Source of the DNA: Hygrophila difformis | Lineage: Eukaryota > Streptophyta > Magnoliopsida > Lamiales > Acanthaceae | Assembly (NCBI GenBank): GCA_030278955.1 | Contig: JAOANR010000003.1 | Span: forward strand, 32,131,227 to 32,195,226 | Direction: 5' to 3' | Length of the DNA stretch: 64,000 nucleotides | Part shown: positions 53,446 to 64,000 of the stretch, piece by piece | Layout of the letters: each line of letters begins with the position of its first letter | Position numbering within the stretch: position 1 is the stretch's first letter | Notes under the pieces: generated by a model | Told to the model about the DNA's origin: nothing | The model's database searches: none | What the model saw: only the letters and a program-made list of their open reading frames with translations | Made by a program: the position numbers and the translations under genes

Positions 53446-54593
53446 CTATTTTTGCTCTTCTTTTGATGGGCTACCGATACGATCAAACATCGACTTTCGT
53501 TCACGCTTGTCCTTTGGGGTGCCATCTCCTTGATTTGCTTCTTCAGTGATGTAATTGGCCGTAGCTCGTTTTATGATGATACGAACCGCTACCTTCCCTG
53601 TTTGTTCAGCTTTGACGAATATGGGCGCCGTGTCGAATTCTGCAACATACCCAATTCTACTACGATCACCTTTTCTCTGATTGTTGTCCGGGAGCTTTCC
53701 CAACGGCGATGGCTCATTTGGGTTGAAGCTCGACTTGGTGAGCAGATTGAATGCTTTCGGACCGAATTCTTTGTCGTTCTTCAAGCGACGTGCCTCATTG
53801 CCGCGCATGAGTTGAATCTTTACCATTTTCTGTGATACGCCAGGATCGATGGGCGTTAGTGGGAGTGTAAGTCCCTCGAATGCCTCTTCCAGGACGGATT
53901 TTCCCTTATCTTCACGGGTTGGTTGACTCTCTTTACGTTCTTCTTCCTCCGATAAAGATGCCTTGGCATTGGACGCCTCAAGGTAGTACTTAGCGTCACC
54001 GTAATAGGATTCGGCCACCGCAAATGGTTTTTCATCAGCGGTAACCCTTTTGACGACGCCGTTGTGCACATACATGAAGCATTGGTGCCATGTTGAAGGG
54101 ACGACGCCGTTCTCGTGGATCCACGTCCGACCAAGAAGCATGTTGTATGATGTCCTTGCGTCAATGACGTGGAAGTACGTGCTTGCAGCCATGTCATCAA
54201 TTTGCAGCCAGACTCGGATTGCACCAAGGGATTTTTGCCCCCCTTGGTTGAAGCCTTGAATCAACATTTTGTTGTTGGATAGTTCTTCCGAGATGCCCAA
54301 TTCCTTCAGGGGTGAAGTGGCATGATGTTGACGGCGGAACCCCCATCAATCAGAATCCGATTCACTCTTTTGTTGTCCACGTATCCAACGACGAAACGGT
54401 CGGTTGTGTGCTTTCGAATTTTCCAGCTCCATCGGCATGTCATCGTCACTGAGCGTGATGGAAAGCATGCACTTGTTGAGATGCGAGTGGTCCTCAACTT
54501 GCTTGGTGTGGTTTTGCTTCGACGAGCTCCCAACTTCGAAGACGGTGTTGCAGGTGGTGGACTTGTGAGGAACTTTGATTTCAATTGAGCCAA
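53446..54593 (-). pseudogene. Element F protease region
   Basis: VGYVDNKRVNRILIDGGSAV plus NIMPL carries an Asp-Gly-Gly-Ser active site. It continues as LGISEELSNNKMLIQGFNQG then SYNMLLGRTWIHENGVVPST. Two one-base shifts (near 54395 and 54316) put the catalytic strand out of frame with both gag and the downstream part, and the second restores the gag frame. Downstream is a charged linker to RT (ATANYITEEANQGDGTPKDK, MFDRIG). Confidence 0.82.
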
Positions 54594-56172
54594 CTTGGAT
54601 GGAAACAGTGTTGGCGGTTTCCGCTTCGTCTGCCAAGGTGATTTTGCCGTGTCTGACGAGATCCATGACTTTGTCTTTGAAAACGAAGCAATCTTGGATC
54701 GTGTGGCTCACTAAACGGTGGTACTTGCAGTATAGTGGGTCGTTGGTCATCCCCGCTTGCTCGGGATGTTTCATCCTTGGTAGCTCGATGAGGTTTTCGT
54801 TCATCAAGTCATCGAAGATGCCCGGTAAGTCGGAGTCAAGGAATGGGTACGTCTTAGCCCGTCTATCTTCCAACAATGACTTTGGGCGTTGAGCTTGTTG
54901 TGGCTTCGGCTTGTCGCTTGTCACCGGCTCCTTCCCACGTACCTTCATGAAACAGGCATTTGTTGCCATCGCATCCTTTGTTGGCGGCTTTGACGGCGGT
55001 TCACTTCTCTTCTCCCATTCGACTCGATTATTTGTACGAGTTTGTTGAACGGGCGGACCGTCGGCTCCACTTGTCGCCAGACTTAGCTCCATGTCGTGAG
55101 CACGAGTCGCAAGCTCCTCGAATGTCCAGGGACGAATGCCTTGCAGGATGTATCGTAAACCCCATTGCATGCCTTGGATGCGCATCTCAATCGCCGACAT
55201 TTCAGACAAGCGATCCTTGCAGTTAAAACTTAGGCTCCTCCAGCAGTTGATGTAGTCAATTACCGGCTCGCCCTTTGATTGTTGCGTGTTCGTCAATTCT
55301 ATCATGCTGACGGTACGCCGTGTGCTGTAAAAGCGGTTCAGAAACTCTTGCTTAAGTTGATCCCAACTGTCGATGCTGCCGTATTCCAAGTCGGTATACC
55401 ATTCGAACGCATTCCCCTTTAATGAACAAATGAACTGCTTGACGAGGTGATCTCCAAATGTACCCGCTTCGTTGCATGTCTCTACGAAATGGGCGATATG
55501 TTGCTTGGGATTCCCTTTGCCGTCGAACTGTTGGAACTTGGGCGGTTGATAGCCTGCGGGCATCCTCAATGAGTCGATGCGGGCGCTGTATGGCTTGCGA
55601 TACGTCAAGGAGGATTTTGATCCTGCCGAGACCTCTTCCTTCATCGTTCCCATGATGAACTCTTTCAGTTGATCAGCCGAGATGAAGCCGTCAGGAGTGA
55701 CTTGGACGTCAGCGATTGCTTTTCCTTTTGCCGAAGCGCCTTGCCGGGAAGTCTCTCCATCGTCGCGGATCTCCACGGGTTTGTTCACCGCTTGGCCGCC
55801 GTTAGAGCCATCTGGTCTGTTCATCATTTGCTCCATACGTGCATCTTGCAACTCGGATCTCTTCGCAAGCATTTCCATGATCTTTGTCAGGTTGGCCATT
55901 TGCTCTTCAAGAGTGCTGGCTTGGGTTGTCATTGTAGCAGCATGACGCAGGGTGGATGTCTCTTCTTGATCTCCCCGCGGGCTTGACAACGGCGTGGAGG
56001 ATCCCGATCCGTGTTCTTTTCCTTCTTCCAGCAGCGGCATATCCGCATCAACTTCTTTTCCGCGCGCAGCATCGGCGGCCTCCATTGCTTTCTTCATGTT
56101 CCTTGTGGTGACGTTAGGCATAGCGGCACCGGATGTTGAAGATTTGCTCTTGGAGGTGTTCCTTGAAGCCAT
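54346..56172 (-). CDS. Element F gag
   Basis: 608 residues from MASRNTSKSKSSTSG at 56172. The open frame extends upstream into the PBS/LTR and is not used there. The N-terminal part is charged with a predicted coiled coil (LEEQMANLTKIMEMLAKRSE). The gag domain is at about residues 215-300 (GNPKQHIAHFVETCNEAGTF, AFEWYTDLEYGSIDSWDQLK, QEFLNRFYSTRRTVSM). A CKYHRLVSHTIQDC knuckle-like motif is near residue 490, followed by FKDKVMDLVRHGKI. It ends shortly after KAHNRPF, where a frameshift separates it from protease. The gag ORF itself is open and could be translated. Confidence 0.88.
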   Translation of the reverse strand: MASRNTSKSKSSTSGAAMPNVTTRNMKKAMEAADAARGKEVDADMPLLEEGKEHGSGSSTPLSSPRGDQEETSTLRHAATMTTQASTLEEQMANLTKIMEMLAKRSELQDARMEQMMNRPDGSNGGQAVNKPVEIRDDGETSRQGASAKGKAIADVQVTPDGFISADQLKEFIMGTMKEEVSAGSKSSLTYRKPYSARIDSLRMPAGYQPPKFQQFDGKGNPKQHIAHFVETCNEAGTFGDHLVKQFICSLKGNAFEWYTDLEYGSIDSWDQLKQEFLNRFYSTRRTVSMIELTNTQQSKGEPVIDYINCWRSLSFNCKDRLSEMSAIEMRIQGMQWGLRYILQGIRPWTFEELATRAHDMELSLATSGADGPPVQQTRTNNRVEWEKRSEPPSKPPTKDAMATNACFMKVRGKEPVTSDKPKPQQAQRPKSLLEDRRAKTYPFLDSDLPGIFDDLMNENLIELPRMKHPEQAGMTNDPLYCKYHRLVSHTIQDCFVFKDKVMDLVRHGKITLADEAETANTVSIQVGSIEIKVPHKSTTCNTVFEVGSSSKQNHTKQVEDHSHLNKCMLSITLSDDDMPMELENSKAHNRPFRRWIRGQQKSESDSD

Positions 56173-56215
56173 TGGATTTTGTTGACGACGTCTGGAGGAG
56201 ATGAAAGGCAGAAGT

Positions 56216-56233
56216 GTCCCACTGGGCGTGCCA
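56216..56233 (-). promoter_or_regulatory. Primer-binding site of element F (non-Met tRNA)
   Basis: Sense TGGCACGCCCAGTGGGAC, a few bases after the LTR end. Complementary to a tRNA 3' end terminating CTGGGCGTGCCA; I do not assign the tRNA. Clearly different from the Met-type sites elsewhere in the window. Confidence 0.7.
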
Positions 56234-56238
56234 AAATC

Positions 56239-56900
56239 TGTAAGTACAAAAATGCGTAGACAGAAACTGCAAAATAATTTTAGTAATTTCACAAGAAATG
56301 TCTACAATTACAGAGGATTTCAATGAATTTAAAAGAAATATGTGAAGATCAAACGATATGAGTGTTCGACTTCTGTTACTCCTTTGATTCCTCCAACCTT
56401 GAAGACGTCGAGATGCTTTTGTGTTTCTTCTTCGGCTTCTTGGAATTTCTGCAGCGTTTTGTTGCTGTAGATCTCAAGTCTTTGAGTCTTGAGAGTGATT
56501 AGGGTATAAAGATGTATCCCTAATGCTTGATAGGGTGCCTCTATTTATAGAGGGAAAACCCTAGGGTTTGTGAATAATGGGCCAATCGATGGATAGGTCC
56601 AATCCATGTTTTTATCGGGTCATGTGGGGCTTTCATCTGGGCTTGTTCACATTGACTAATTTCCATGGACCGGTCTGCTTCAAGTGTCCATTGGATCATA
56701 GGCTTCTGGGTCTTTCATTTGGACTTGTCCACATTGGCCTAATTAAATCCATTTGGCTTGATGGATCCAAATGGCCCAATAAATATTAATAATTTATTTC
56801 AAGCATTTAATTTATTTAAAATGCCTAGAAAATAATTAAATTAATATTTAAATTTACACGTGTCGCATTTTTAATGGCGAATAAATTTCACGAGTTTACA
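56239..56900 (-). repeat. Element F LTR, inner copy (662 bp)
   Basis: Plus-strand TGTAAGTACAAAAATGCG to CACGAGTTTACA. Sense TATAAATA at the complement of 56543-56550 (CCCTCTATAAATAGAGGC) is a good TATA box. The inner end abuts the PBS. Confidence 0.92.
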
Positions 56901-57560
56901 TGTAAGTACAAAAATGCGTAGACAGAAACTGCAAAATAATTTTAGTAATTTCACAAGAAATGTCTACAATTACAGAGGATTTCAATGAATTTAAAAGAAA
57001 TGTGTGAAGATCAAACGATATGAGTGTTCGACTTCTGTTACTCCTTTGATTCCTCCAACCTTGAAGACGTCGAGATGCTTTTGTGCTTCTTCTTCGGCTT
57101 CTTGGAATTTCTGCAGCGTTTTGTTGCTGTAGATCTCAAGTGTTTGAGTCTTGAGAGTGATTAGGGTATAAAGATGTATCCCTAATGCTTGATAGGGTGC
57201 CTCTATTTATAGAGGGAAAACCCTAGGGTTTGTGAATGATGGGCCAATCGATGGATTGGTCCAATCCATGTTTTTATCGGGTCATGTAGGGCTTTCATCT
57301 GGGCTTGTTCACATTGACTGATTTCCGTGGACCGGTCTGCTTCAAGTGTCCATTGGATCATAGGCTTGTGGGTCTTTCATTTGGACTTGTCCACATTGGC
57401 CTAATTAAATCCATTTGGCTTGATGGATCCAAATGGCCCAATAAATATTAATAATTATTTCAAGCATTTAATTTATTTAAAATGCCTAGAAAATAATTAA
57501 ATTAATATTTAAATTTACACGTGTCGCATTTTTAATGGCGAATAAATTTCACGAGTTTAC

Positions 57561-57561
<1 letters not shown>
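56901..57561 (-). repeat. Element F LTR, outer copy directly abutting the inner one (661 bp)
   Basis: Starts at the base after the inner copy ends (…GTTTACA|TGTAAG…) with no internal sequence between. A few substitutions and one single-base indel separate it from the inner copy. TATA box at the complement of 57204-57211. Outer flank is the AAT microsatellite. Confidence 0.92.

Positions 57562-57599
<38 letters not shown>
57562..57599. repeat. (AAT)n microsatellite
   Basis: Continuation of the tract at 52573-52643 that was split by element F; part of solo LTR G. Confidence 0.9.
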
Positions 57600-57651
57600 C
57601 ACCTCGGTAGAATATGATTCTTTCGGGTGATTTCTCGGGTATCACAATATG

Positions 57652-58204
57652 CATAGGAGAAATAGGCTGCAAAACGGCTCCTATAATGTAGAAAATGGTG
57701 AATAGAAGTCTAACAAGTGGGGATTGATTGAAATTAATTGATATTTGGTGGGTTTTGCGGGATTTGCAGGTAAAGAGTTCCCACACAATTATAAAATGAA
57801 ATAAAATAACCTAGAGGAAATGGCACCCAAGTTACTGGAGGTTAGCATGGGAAGAATAAAAAAATTTGATAAATAATAAACTAAGAGTAAAGGAAATACT
57901 TAATATAAATAAACACGTATTAAGTAAAGAAGTATGCTCGTGCCAATATGCATATGTGTGTGTTCCCATCCCAAAATATAATTTTTAAAAATAATACTTG
58001 GCATATTTTTTTTAAAATAATTTCGTGTGAAAATTTTAATAATTTAAATGCACTAATTCTTATGAGATAACGCTTCCAAATATTTTTCGTGCAAAACTTT
58101 TAAGAATTTAAATATACTACTCCGCATAGCAATAATGCTTCCAAAAATATTTTCTTGTACAAAAATTTAAATAATTTAAATACACATTTCCATAGAACAA
58201 AACC
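57652..58204 (-). other. Element E leader/internal remnant
   Basis: AT-rich, with the leader-type motif ATGCATATG…CCCATCCC (about 57947-57973) seen beside the PBS in other elements. No gag or pol is recognised before the sequence is interrupted by solo LTR G. Confidence 0.55.
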
Positions 58205-58216
58205 GCTCTGATACCA
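58205..58216 (-). promoter_or_regulatory. Primer-binding site of element E
   Basis: Plus-strand GCTCTGATACCA, sense TGGTATCAGAGC, three bases from the LTR end at 58220. Confidence 0.9.
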
Positions 58217-60142
58217 ATCTGTAACACCCCCATTTTCCCTAAAGGTACAGCGGAAGCAAAGTGCGGGAAGAATAGGCGGATGTTACCGCCACGCATTCCG
58301 GGTTGTCCGGAATACGGTAAAGCTATCAGGCATACTTGCATAAAATCAGAGTTTAATAAGTATATGCTAACCACTTTCCGGACAAACTAGCATATAATTT
58401 GCACAGAAGCTTATAATACTATAACAAATATAAAATAAGCTTAAAAATGTTTGGTATAGCATAACCAAACGAAGGAACGCATTCCTCTAATGAGCTCAAC
58501 GACAATAATGGAATAACTCCATGTAAATTTTAATTTAGAAGAGGTTGTTACCTCACATTTCAAAAATATCGTTAAAAACGTGAAGTGCGTTGTTTAAAAT
58601 AGTGAGGCCCCATATTTGCACAAGTGGGATGAAACCCAAATAATTTGTTCGTGCTCAATAGATAAATTTTTATGGCCACTGGTTTTGCACAAGATCTGTT
58701 AACATGCTTTGTAAAGGTGGGCTAAAATCCCAAATAATTTTCCATGCTAAAAATATATCTATGCCAAGTAATAAATTTTTCCTAAAGGTAATTTAAACTT
58801 ATACATTTTGAAATTTTACACCCCAAACCGTGCCCATGCAAATGATGCTCTGTCGAACCTTGCCAGTCTCAAATCCTGAAAGGAAATGGTGAAAAATATA
58901 GAGTCAGCGAAAACAATCGCTGAGTAAGTAAACCTTACTCCCGGAGGAGGTCGAGTTGCAGAAATAATTTAAAATGACATTTATGGAATAAGGCATGCTT
59001 AAACGAGAATAATTTATACATATATGAAATATTAATCTATATCCCGGGAACAGATAATGTAACAATATGCGTTACCGAGGAATAATTATCTCAGCCACCG
59101 TGATGTGCAGGTTCCCCGCCGTAGGCCCAATTCGCACATACACTCAAGGGTGTGGGGGAGGTAAGAAATTTCCTCAAACCCACTCTGGGATAAGGTAATG
59201 GCATCGGGCTGAATAATCCCAGTGGTCCCCGTATGGCCAAAATATGCACCACAAACGTGGGAGTTGGGCAGCAGCGACCCACACACAGTCCCACCCCTGT
59301 AACAATGCGCGCTCAAATATCCGTAGGATTTTGAGAATAGTTGCAAGAGTTATTAGGCACAGTAAAAATATCATACCAATATTCCAAAAGCAGTAGAGAG
59401 CAATAAATGTAAATTTAAAATAGTAAAGTGGAATTATAAATTATGCTTAAGCTCAAAAATAATTTGGGCACGTTTCCAATGAGTAAAAATCCACTTACAG
59501 TTACCGTGGCGAAATGGTATGACACACGCACAGACTACGAGCAGATACCCCGTTTACAGCTATTTGGCTAGCAAAAAATTTAACATTAATTTAGTATAAT
59601 ATAATAGTATTTTAGAACAAATAGTAACTACACATTTTTCAACTGTAATAATTTACCAAAATACATTTATAGACTTGCTATGTGAAGAATCGCTACCGAG
59701 CTTTAACATTCCCTTTGTAGAAAATAGCAAGGGAATTACCCGGAAAAGAAAAAAAAAGACTTAGGAATGAAGAAAAATGGAAACGCAGGAGGAAGAACAG
59801 AAGATGAACGGAAATTGTAAGAGGAATAGATAAGGGGAAATGAGTTGTAATGAACTATGGTTTAGCTGGCTTTTAAAGAAAAAAAAATACGAGCTGAACC
59901 TACCATGTTCTACTCTCTTTCCTGCCTAAATGATTCGTTCAATTATTCTGCCGACACTTTGATATTTCTATCAGTCAAATAATTGACTTGTTGCTTCACC
60001 TTGAACTGTCTCTTTTTTCCATCCCATAGCTACCTCATTTACTTCCCCTATTTTTCCTCATGTAGCCGACACCTTGTCCTTTTATCATAAATTCATAATA
60101 ATGGCTCTCTATCCCTTCAAAAGTCAACCCCTAGCCTTGTAT

Positions 60143-60153
60143 CCTTTTTGAAC

Positions 60154-60235
<82 letters not shown>
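60143..60235. repeat. (ATT)n microsatellite
   Basis: About 28 uninterrupted ATT units. The poly-Tyr reading frame across it is an artefact. Confidence 0.95.
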
Positions 60236-60374
60236 TTATTTCATTCATTCATGATCTTATCCTGCACTGCAAATCCACTACAGTTTTATTTCCTCCCAAT
60301 TCATTCAATTCTCATCTCCATTGTTGTCAAAGTCATCTCCTACCGGCAACCTTTTTTTTTTTTAATACCTCTAT

Positions 60375-62348
60375 TGTAACGACCTGAATATTTTGTATCC
60401 CCAAATAAACAAATTTGAATTGTTTTGAACTACGTAATGACTTGATCCCTTCACGGGGTACGTAGGCAACTTGGAAATTTCAATTCTGGGTTCAGTCAAA
60501 CAATATCAAACAGTAAAATGCAATAATACAATCACACAATCAAACAATAACACAATATCACAATATAGAAAGGACCTTAGTTCCGAGATCGCGAGAAGCT
60601 AAAGCACAACTTTGGGGATGAAGTTGATTCTTAAGGAGGGTAGACTGTAATACCCGAGACTTTTAATAATAGGAAATTGAATTAAATCCGAAGAGCGAAG
60701 GAATTTTGATTCCAAGAACCCGTGAAGTCGGAAATGCACGGGAGTCAAAAGACGACGAATCCTAACTCGTAGGATTTAAGATTTCAAACATGAAATGAAT
60801 TAGAGACGAAATGAAATTTAAGATACGAATCTTAATCCGAGAATGACCCGAAAAATCGAGCCCGAAAACGTAGGAGGATAGAAACCCGAAAGAGAGGAGA
60901 AAAGGCCCGACAGATCGCATGGCCCGGACCACGACGCAGCCCTACCGAGAGCCGCGCGGTGGCCGCGCGGTCTGGGGAGGTTCCGCGCCACGGCCGCGTG
61001 GTCGAGCAGGATGCGATCAAGTTTCTTTTTTAGATGATTTCTTACCTTATTTTCGACCCCCGACTTTGGCAACTCAATCCCAGTCGAGGGAAGGAGTATA
61101 TGGACGGATTTTGAGGTCTTGGAACTCATAATTTCGTCCAAAGTAACCCTAGCAGATTTTATATGTTTGAAAATCAGTGCGCTGTTTTAGAAAAGTTGGC
61201 AGATTTTATATTTTGAAGAGATTGTAAAATTTCACTTACTTCCTCACCTAATTTCGAAAAACTCAAAACATGAAAGTTGTTCGCTAGCGTGTTTTTGAGC
61301 TACTGTACATATTTCAAGTCGATTGCCCTTAAGTTGAATTTTTAAACTGAAATGGCGTAAACTTTGGCAATGACTTTGGTTGATATGCTGAAAAACTCAA
61401 CTTTTTGAAACACACGATTTGTGAGCTATGTCTAAACAATCAAAACACTTTTCAAAAACCCGTTAATCTAGGCTGAGCTAGATCTCCACGTGAAGTAGGG
61501 GGTGAGTGCTCTGCAGGGTGCCCCTCTATCTTAAAATCCGTGCCTGAATGGGCGAAATGTGAAATTGTGCCAAAACGGCCATTAAAAAATTAGTCTACAC
61601 TCTCGGGTGTATCCGATTGTGTTACTCGAGGCTCCGGAGTGGTACTGTGTATGGCGTGCTAAGCGGGTTGCTTCGGCAATTTTCCGAAATTTGATATTGA
61701 GAAAAGAGACACTTGAGAAACTTGGTTGTGGCGTCATCTTCTTAGTTAACGGGGAAAAATTAAAAGATTTAAATTTATATTTATTTATTTATGTCGTTAC
61801 TTATGCATTTTAAATTATGTCTTTAAATTATGCCTATGCCTTACTTTACCTTTTTTTTTAAATTTAATTTAATTATGGGAAAATATGAATTAAATTAATT
61901 ATTGTCTAAACATGCATGCTTAAAGCAATGAGTTTTATTTTAATTATTAAATTTTAATACTTTAATACTGATAAATGTTGTTTTTATTTTCTCTTGTTAC
62001 AGAGTACAGAGCATGAGCATGCATTTGGGGGGAATTATTTTGAACACTATTATATTATTCCATATGACTGCATAAGGGCCTGTTAACCCGTGTTTTGGCC
62101 ATGTCGGCCCCTTTCTTTATTTCCGCTGCATAAACTTTATTTCTGCTGCATAATCTTTACTAATATTCGTACACGGATGATTACTACTCTATTTTAAATA
62201 CAAGTACTTCCGGACTTGGTTGCTTTTAAACTATTTTTGAAATACCATTAGCCTTGCATCTCTCAAGTGAGCTCGAATGAAGTCGTGTCTTGCTTGGGAG
62301 GTGTGACGGTGGCATCCCGGCCTGGGTTATCAAATCCGGGGTGTTACA
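60375..62348 (+). repeat. Solo LTR, long form, of the Tekay-like family
   Basis: TGTAACGACCTGAATATTTTG to GGGGTGTTACA, 1974 bp, with exact duplications TCTAT (60370-60374 and 62349-62353). Contains the internal CTTAAGGAGGGTAGAC|TGTAATACCC junction at 60630-60655 like element A, the GC-rich block (60940-61010), donor GTGAGTGC (61502) and acceptor CAG (62000-62002). The middle is deleted relative to element 1's LTR (joined near 61155), and the hairpin is degraded. Formed by recombination between two LTRs of one element. Confidence 0.92.
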
Positions 62349-62353
62349 TCTAT

Positions 62354-62882
62354 GCCGCCCCACCCCCATTATTTTCTCTGTCATTTTATTATTCAATTCT
62401 TCTTTTCTCCAAATCAATTGTCATATCCCATCTATATCTCAAATCCTTCTCCAGATCCTCTTGTTTTTCACTTCTCTCCCCTTGTCTAACACTTACAATT
62501 TAATTTAAATGGGTAAAATCATTATTAATTTGTAGCATTAGTAAAAAAAAATAGTTCAACTCTTCAAATATTTCAAATTGGGACAATTTGTTAATTAAAA
62601 GTCGGATAAATCATGAATTTTAATGGGTTAAGTATAAAATTGTAAAGACTAGATTTAAATAATTAATCCATGTCTAATAGTATTTAGTCCAACGTTTTTA
62701 AATAAATCAATGGACTTAATGGCTCGTTCTCTAAAATTAATTAATTAAAGTTACTCGGTAACTAAGACTAACTAAATAATCATTCTTTCATATCTAACTA
62801 ATAGTTAAATTTTATGATAAGGTTAAAAATTAAAATTTTGAATATCTAAAAATTTAAAAATTTTACGGGGTGTTATATATCC
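62354..62882. other. AT-rich remainder of the element E LTR
   Basis: No ORF or motif beyond the LTR-start-like end near 62882. Included in the E LTR call. Confidence 0.5.
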
Positions 62883-64000
62883 CATGAATGCTGCATGCTC
62901 ACATGTGCTCGTCAAACTCTGTAGGAAAAGAAATAAATAACACACGTAAGTATGAAAATACTGAGTAAGCCAACCCATCCCATATTAAGTTATAGCGTTT
63001 TAAAATGGATTGACTTGAAAATGATTTTTAGGAAGAACACTAATTTAAATGTTAGAAAGTATTTAACCAATTCGACTAACATATAAATTAAATACATTTT
63101 TTTTTTACCATCGTGCATAGAACATGGAGACACCAAAAGAGCTCCAAAAATAGTGGGAATTCATCCCTCAATAATACCAACAGCTTATCTATATCGACAC
63201 GCTCCTGGGGCCCATAAATAACACTCGCAAGTATTATTTAGGGATATAGACACAATCACAATAATTATCTAAGGAGGGGGGCGGCCACGCATGGCTCATC
63301 CCTAGTGCACTCGCCCTCTGGAGCCTAAATGTGGGCATACCTACCCGAAATCTAATGCACAATGGGTTTCAAATAAATTACACATGTTCAAACTAATTTA
63401 GATTTTTCAAGGATAAATTTTTTTCCACCAAAAGACATCACAACATGCCATCTTCATACAAGATGCATAAGATATTTTCCTTGAATCGTAAAAGATTTCA
63501 TATCAAGTAAGTCATCACAATCTAGCTTGTAGAAACTTAAAATTTTCAAAACAGGTCGTTGTTACTGACAAGCGTCGGAAATAAATATCCCATTAAATAA
63601 CTACCAAACTAAAATCCAAACTAAAATTTCTGAAAATTTTATAGTAGATTCTACATTCACTATAGACCAACTTTGTGAAGAATGCTAAGTTTAATTCATG
63701 CTCGAGATAGGAGAAATGAAGGCTTCAACAGAACAGTAGGGATAAACTCGCGGCTCAGAACACATTTTAAAAGAAACTTTTCTGGTAATTATTTACAAGA
63801 CCAAAAATTTTAAAATTTGGCAGAGACCTTCCTAAATGAACAAATTTGTAGAAGAACACAAGTCCTAATGCATGATGGAAGTAATAGAAAAACGAGAATC
63901 TTTGTATATACATAAAACTGTCAACTCGAGTTCGGATAGCACAGTTTAAATATTTAAGGTTTGGTAATTCATTATTCGGCCAACAATTCTGAAATTTTGA
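62883..64000 (-). repeat. LTR fragment running off the window
   Basis: Starts mid-LTR at CCCATGAATGCTGCATGCTC. Contains CTCTGTAGGAAAAG (acceptor-like on the sense strand), the hairpin AGTAT/ATACT (62949-62962) and GAGTAAGCC, then AT-rich sequence with AAATTTTATAG-type words as in other LTR bodies. Neither end is seen. Confidence 0.6.

Larger units (their letters stand above)
52644..57561 (-). mobile_element. Element F: Ty3/gypsy Tat/Retand-like element with pol deleted
   Basis: Sense order: two LTRs head to tail (57561-56901, 56900-56239), PBS-like site (complement of 56216-56233), gag, protease, the spacer before RT, then directly a truncated LTR (52786-52644). RT, RNase H and integrase are absent. 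The clade call rests on gag (CKYH…H…C pattern, ERxxF-like RFYSTRRTVSMIEL) and protease (LIDGGSAVNIMPL). It inserted into a (TAA)n tract, so the exact target duplication cannot be read. LTR copies are nearly the same, so the rearrangement is recent. Confidence 0.85.
50923..57646 (-). repeat. Solo LTR G, interrupted by element F
   Basis: Plus-strand TGTAACACCCCAAAATTC at 50923 and CTCGGGTATCACA at 57646, with exact duplications ATATG (50918-50922 and 57647-57651). No primer-binding site or internal region is seen. It is a diverged LTR family but has the usual layout, including CAGT/ACTG hairpin (51282-51293), CTGAT and a T-rich tract ending CAG (complement of about 51253). It contains a (TAA)n tract into which F inserted. 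Without F it is about 1.8 kb. Confidence 0.85.
58220..62882 (-). repeat. Element E 5' LTR, split by a solo LTR
   Basis: Plus-strand TGTAACACCCCCATTTTCC at 58220. It is diverged from the A-D LTRs but has the same layout: …CCTGAAAGGAAATGG…CAGCGA/TCGCTG hairpin (58905-58922)…GAGTAAG. The likely sense start is TATAACACCCCGTAAAATTT near 62882 (expected TG changed to TA). Removing the solo LTR and one duplication leaves about 2.7 kb. The far boundary is inferred from sequence style and is not confirmed by a second LTR. Confidence 0.6.

Noticed and set aside
50923..58220. Pairing LTR G with LTR E as the two LTRs of one element
   Set aside because: Their sequences differ beyond the shared layout, and G has its own exact duplication ATATG, so G is a separate solo LTR.
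60148..60387. Open frame encoding a run of tyrosines
   Set aside because: It is a translation of the (ATT)n microsatellite; no start context, domain or gene structure.

Overview
This window is repeat-dominated plant nuclear DNA, very probably from a eudicot. I see no intact, independently expressed host gene. The plant assignment rests on chromodomain-bearing Ty3/gypsy retrotransposons of Tekay/Del type with multi-kilobase LTRs and a TGGTATCAGAGC primer-binding site, on a second plant-type Ty3/gypsy family, and on a Helitron carrying intron-containing fragments of plant genes. The species cannot be told from the sequence.

The layout is a nest of insertions whose order can be read from matching 5-bp target-site duplications (TSDs). 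Positions 1-1040 hold three LTR 3'-end fragments. Element 1 (plus strand, 1142-50867, TSD TATAT) is the outer container. Its leader is split by element A (minus, 4048-12711, TSD ACATT), which carries gag only. Its pol is split by element B (minus, 14789-49330, TSD GCTGG). B itself received three insertions: element C in its 3' LTR (15479-26538, TSD CGCAG), a nearly complete gag-pol element; element D in its integrase region (29949-36074, TSD CTTTC), gag only; and a 9.2-kb Helitron (36705-45909). To the right of element 1 lie a solo LTR G (50923-57646, TSD ATATG) with a Tat/Retand-like element F inside it, then the leader, primer-binding site and 5' LTR of element E. E's LTR is split by a solo LTR (60375-62348, TSD TCTAT). 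A last LTR fragment runs to the end.

Element C shows how the family is built, read on its own sense strand: LTR, PBS, a small coiled-coil leader ORF, gag with two zinc knuckles, protease, RT, RNase H, integrase with GPY/F and chromodomain, two polypurine tracts, LTR. It has in-frame stops and single-base frameshifts, so it could not now make its own polyprotein. A and D have intact gag ORFs and share the same junction that removes all of pol, so they look like a gag-only lineage dependent on autonomous relatives. Element 1 and B keep the leader ORF and the 3' half of pol but lack gag.

The less expected signals are in non-coding DNA: a covarying hairpin beside a splice-acceptor-like site in several LTR families; a matching strong 5' splice donor in many of the same LTRs; two alternative polypurine tracts that give LTRs of two lengths; an array of exact tRNA B-box motifs in the D LTRs; and two head-to-tail LTRs abutting in element F.
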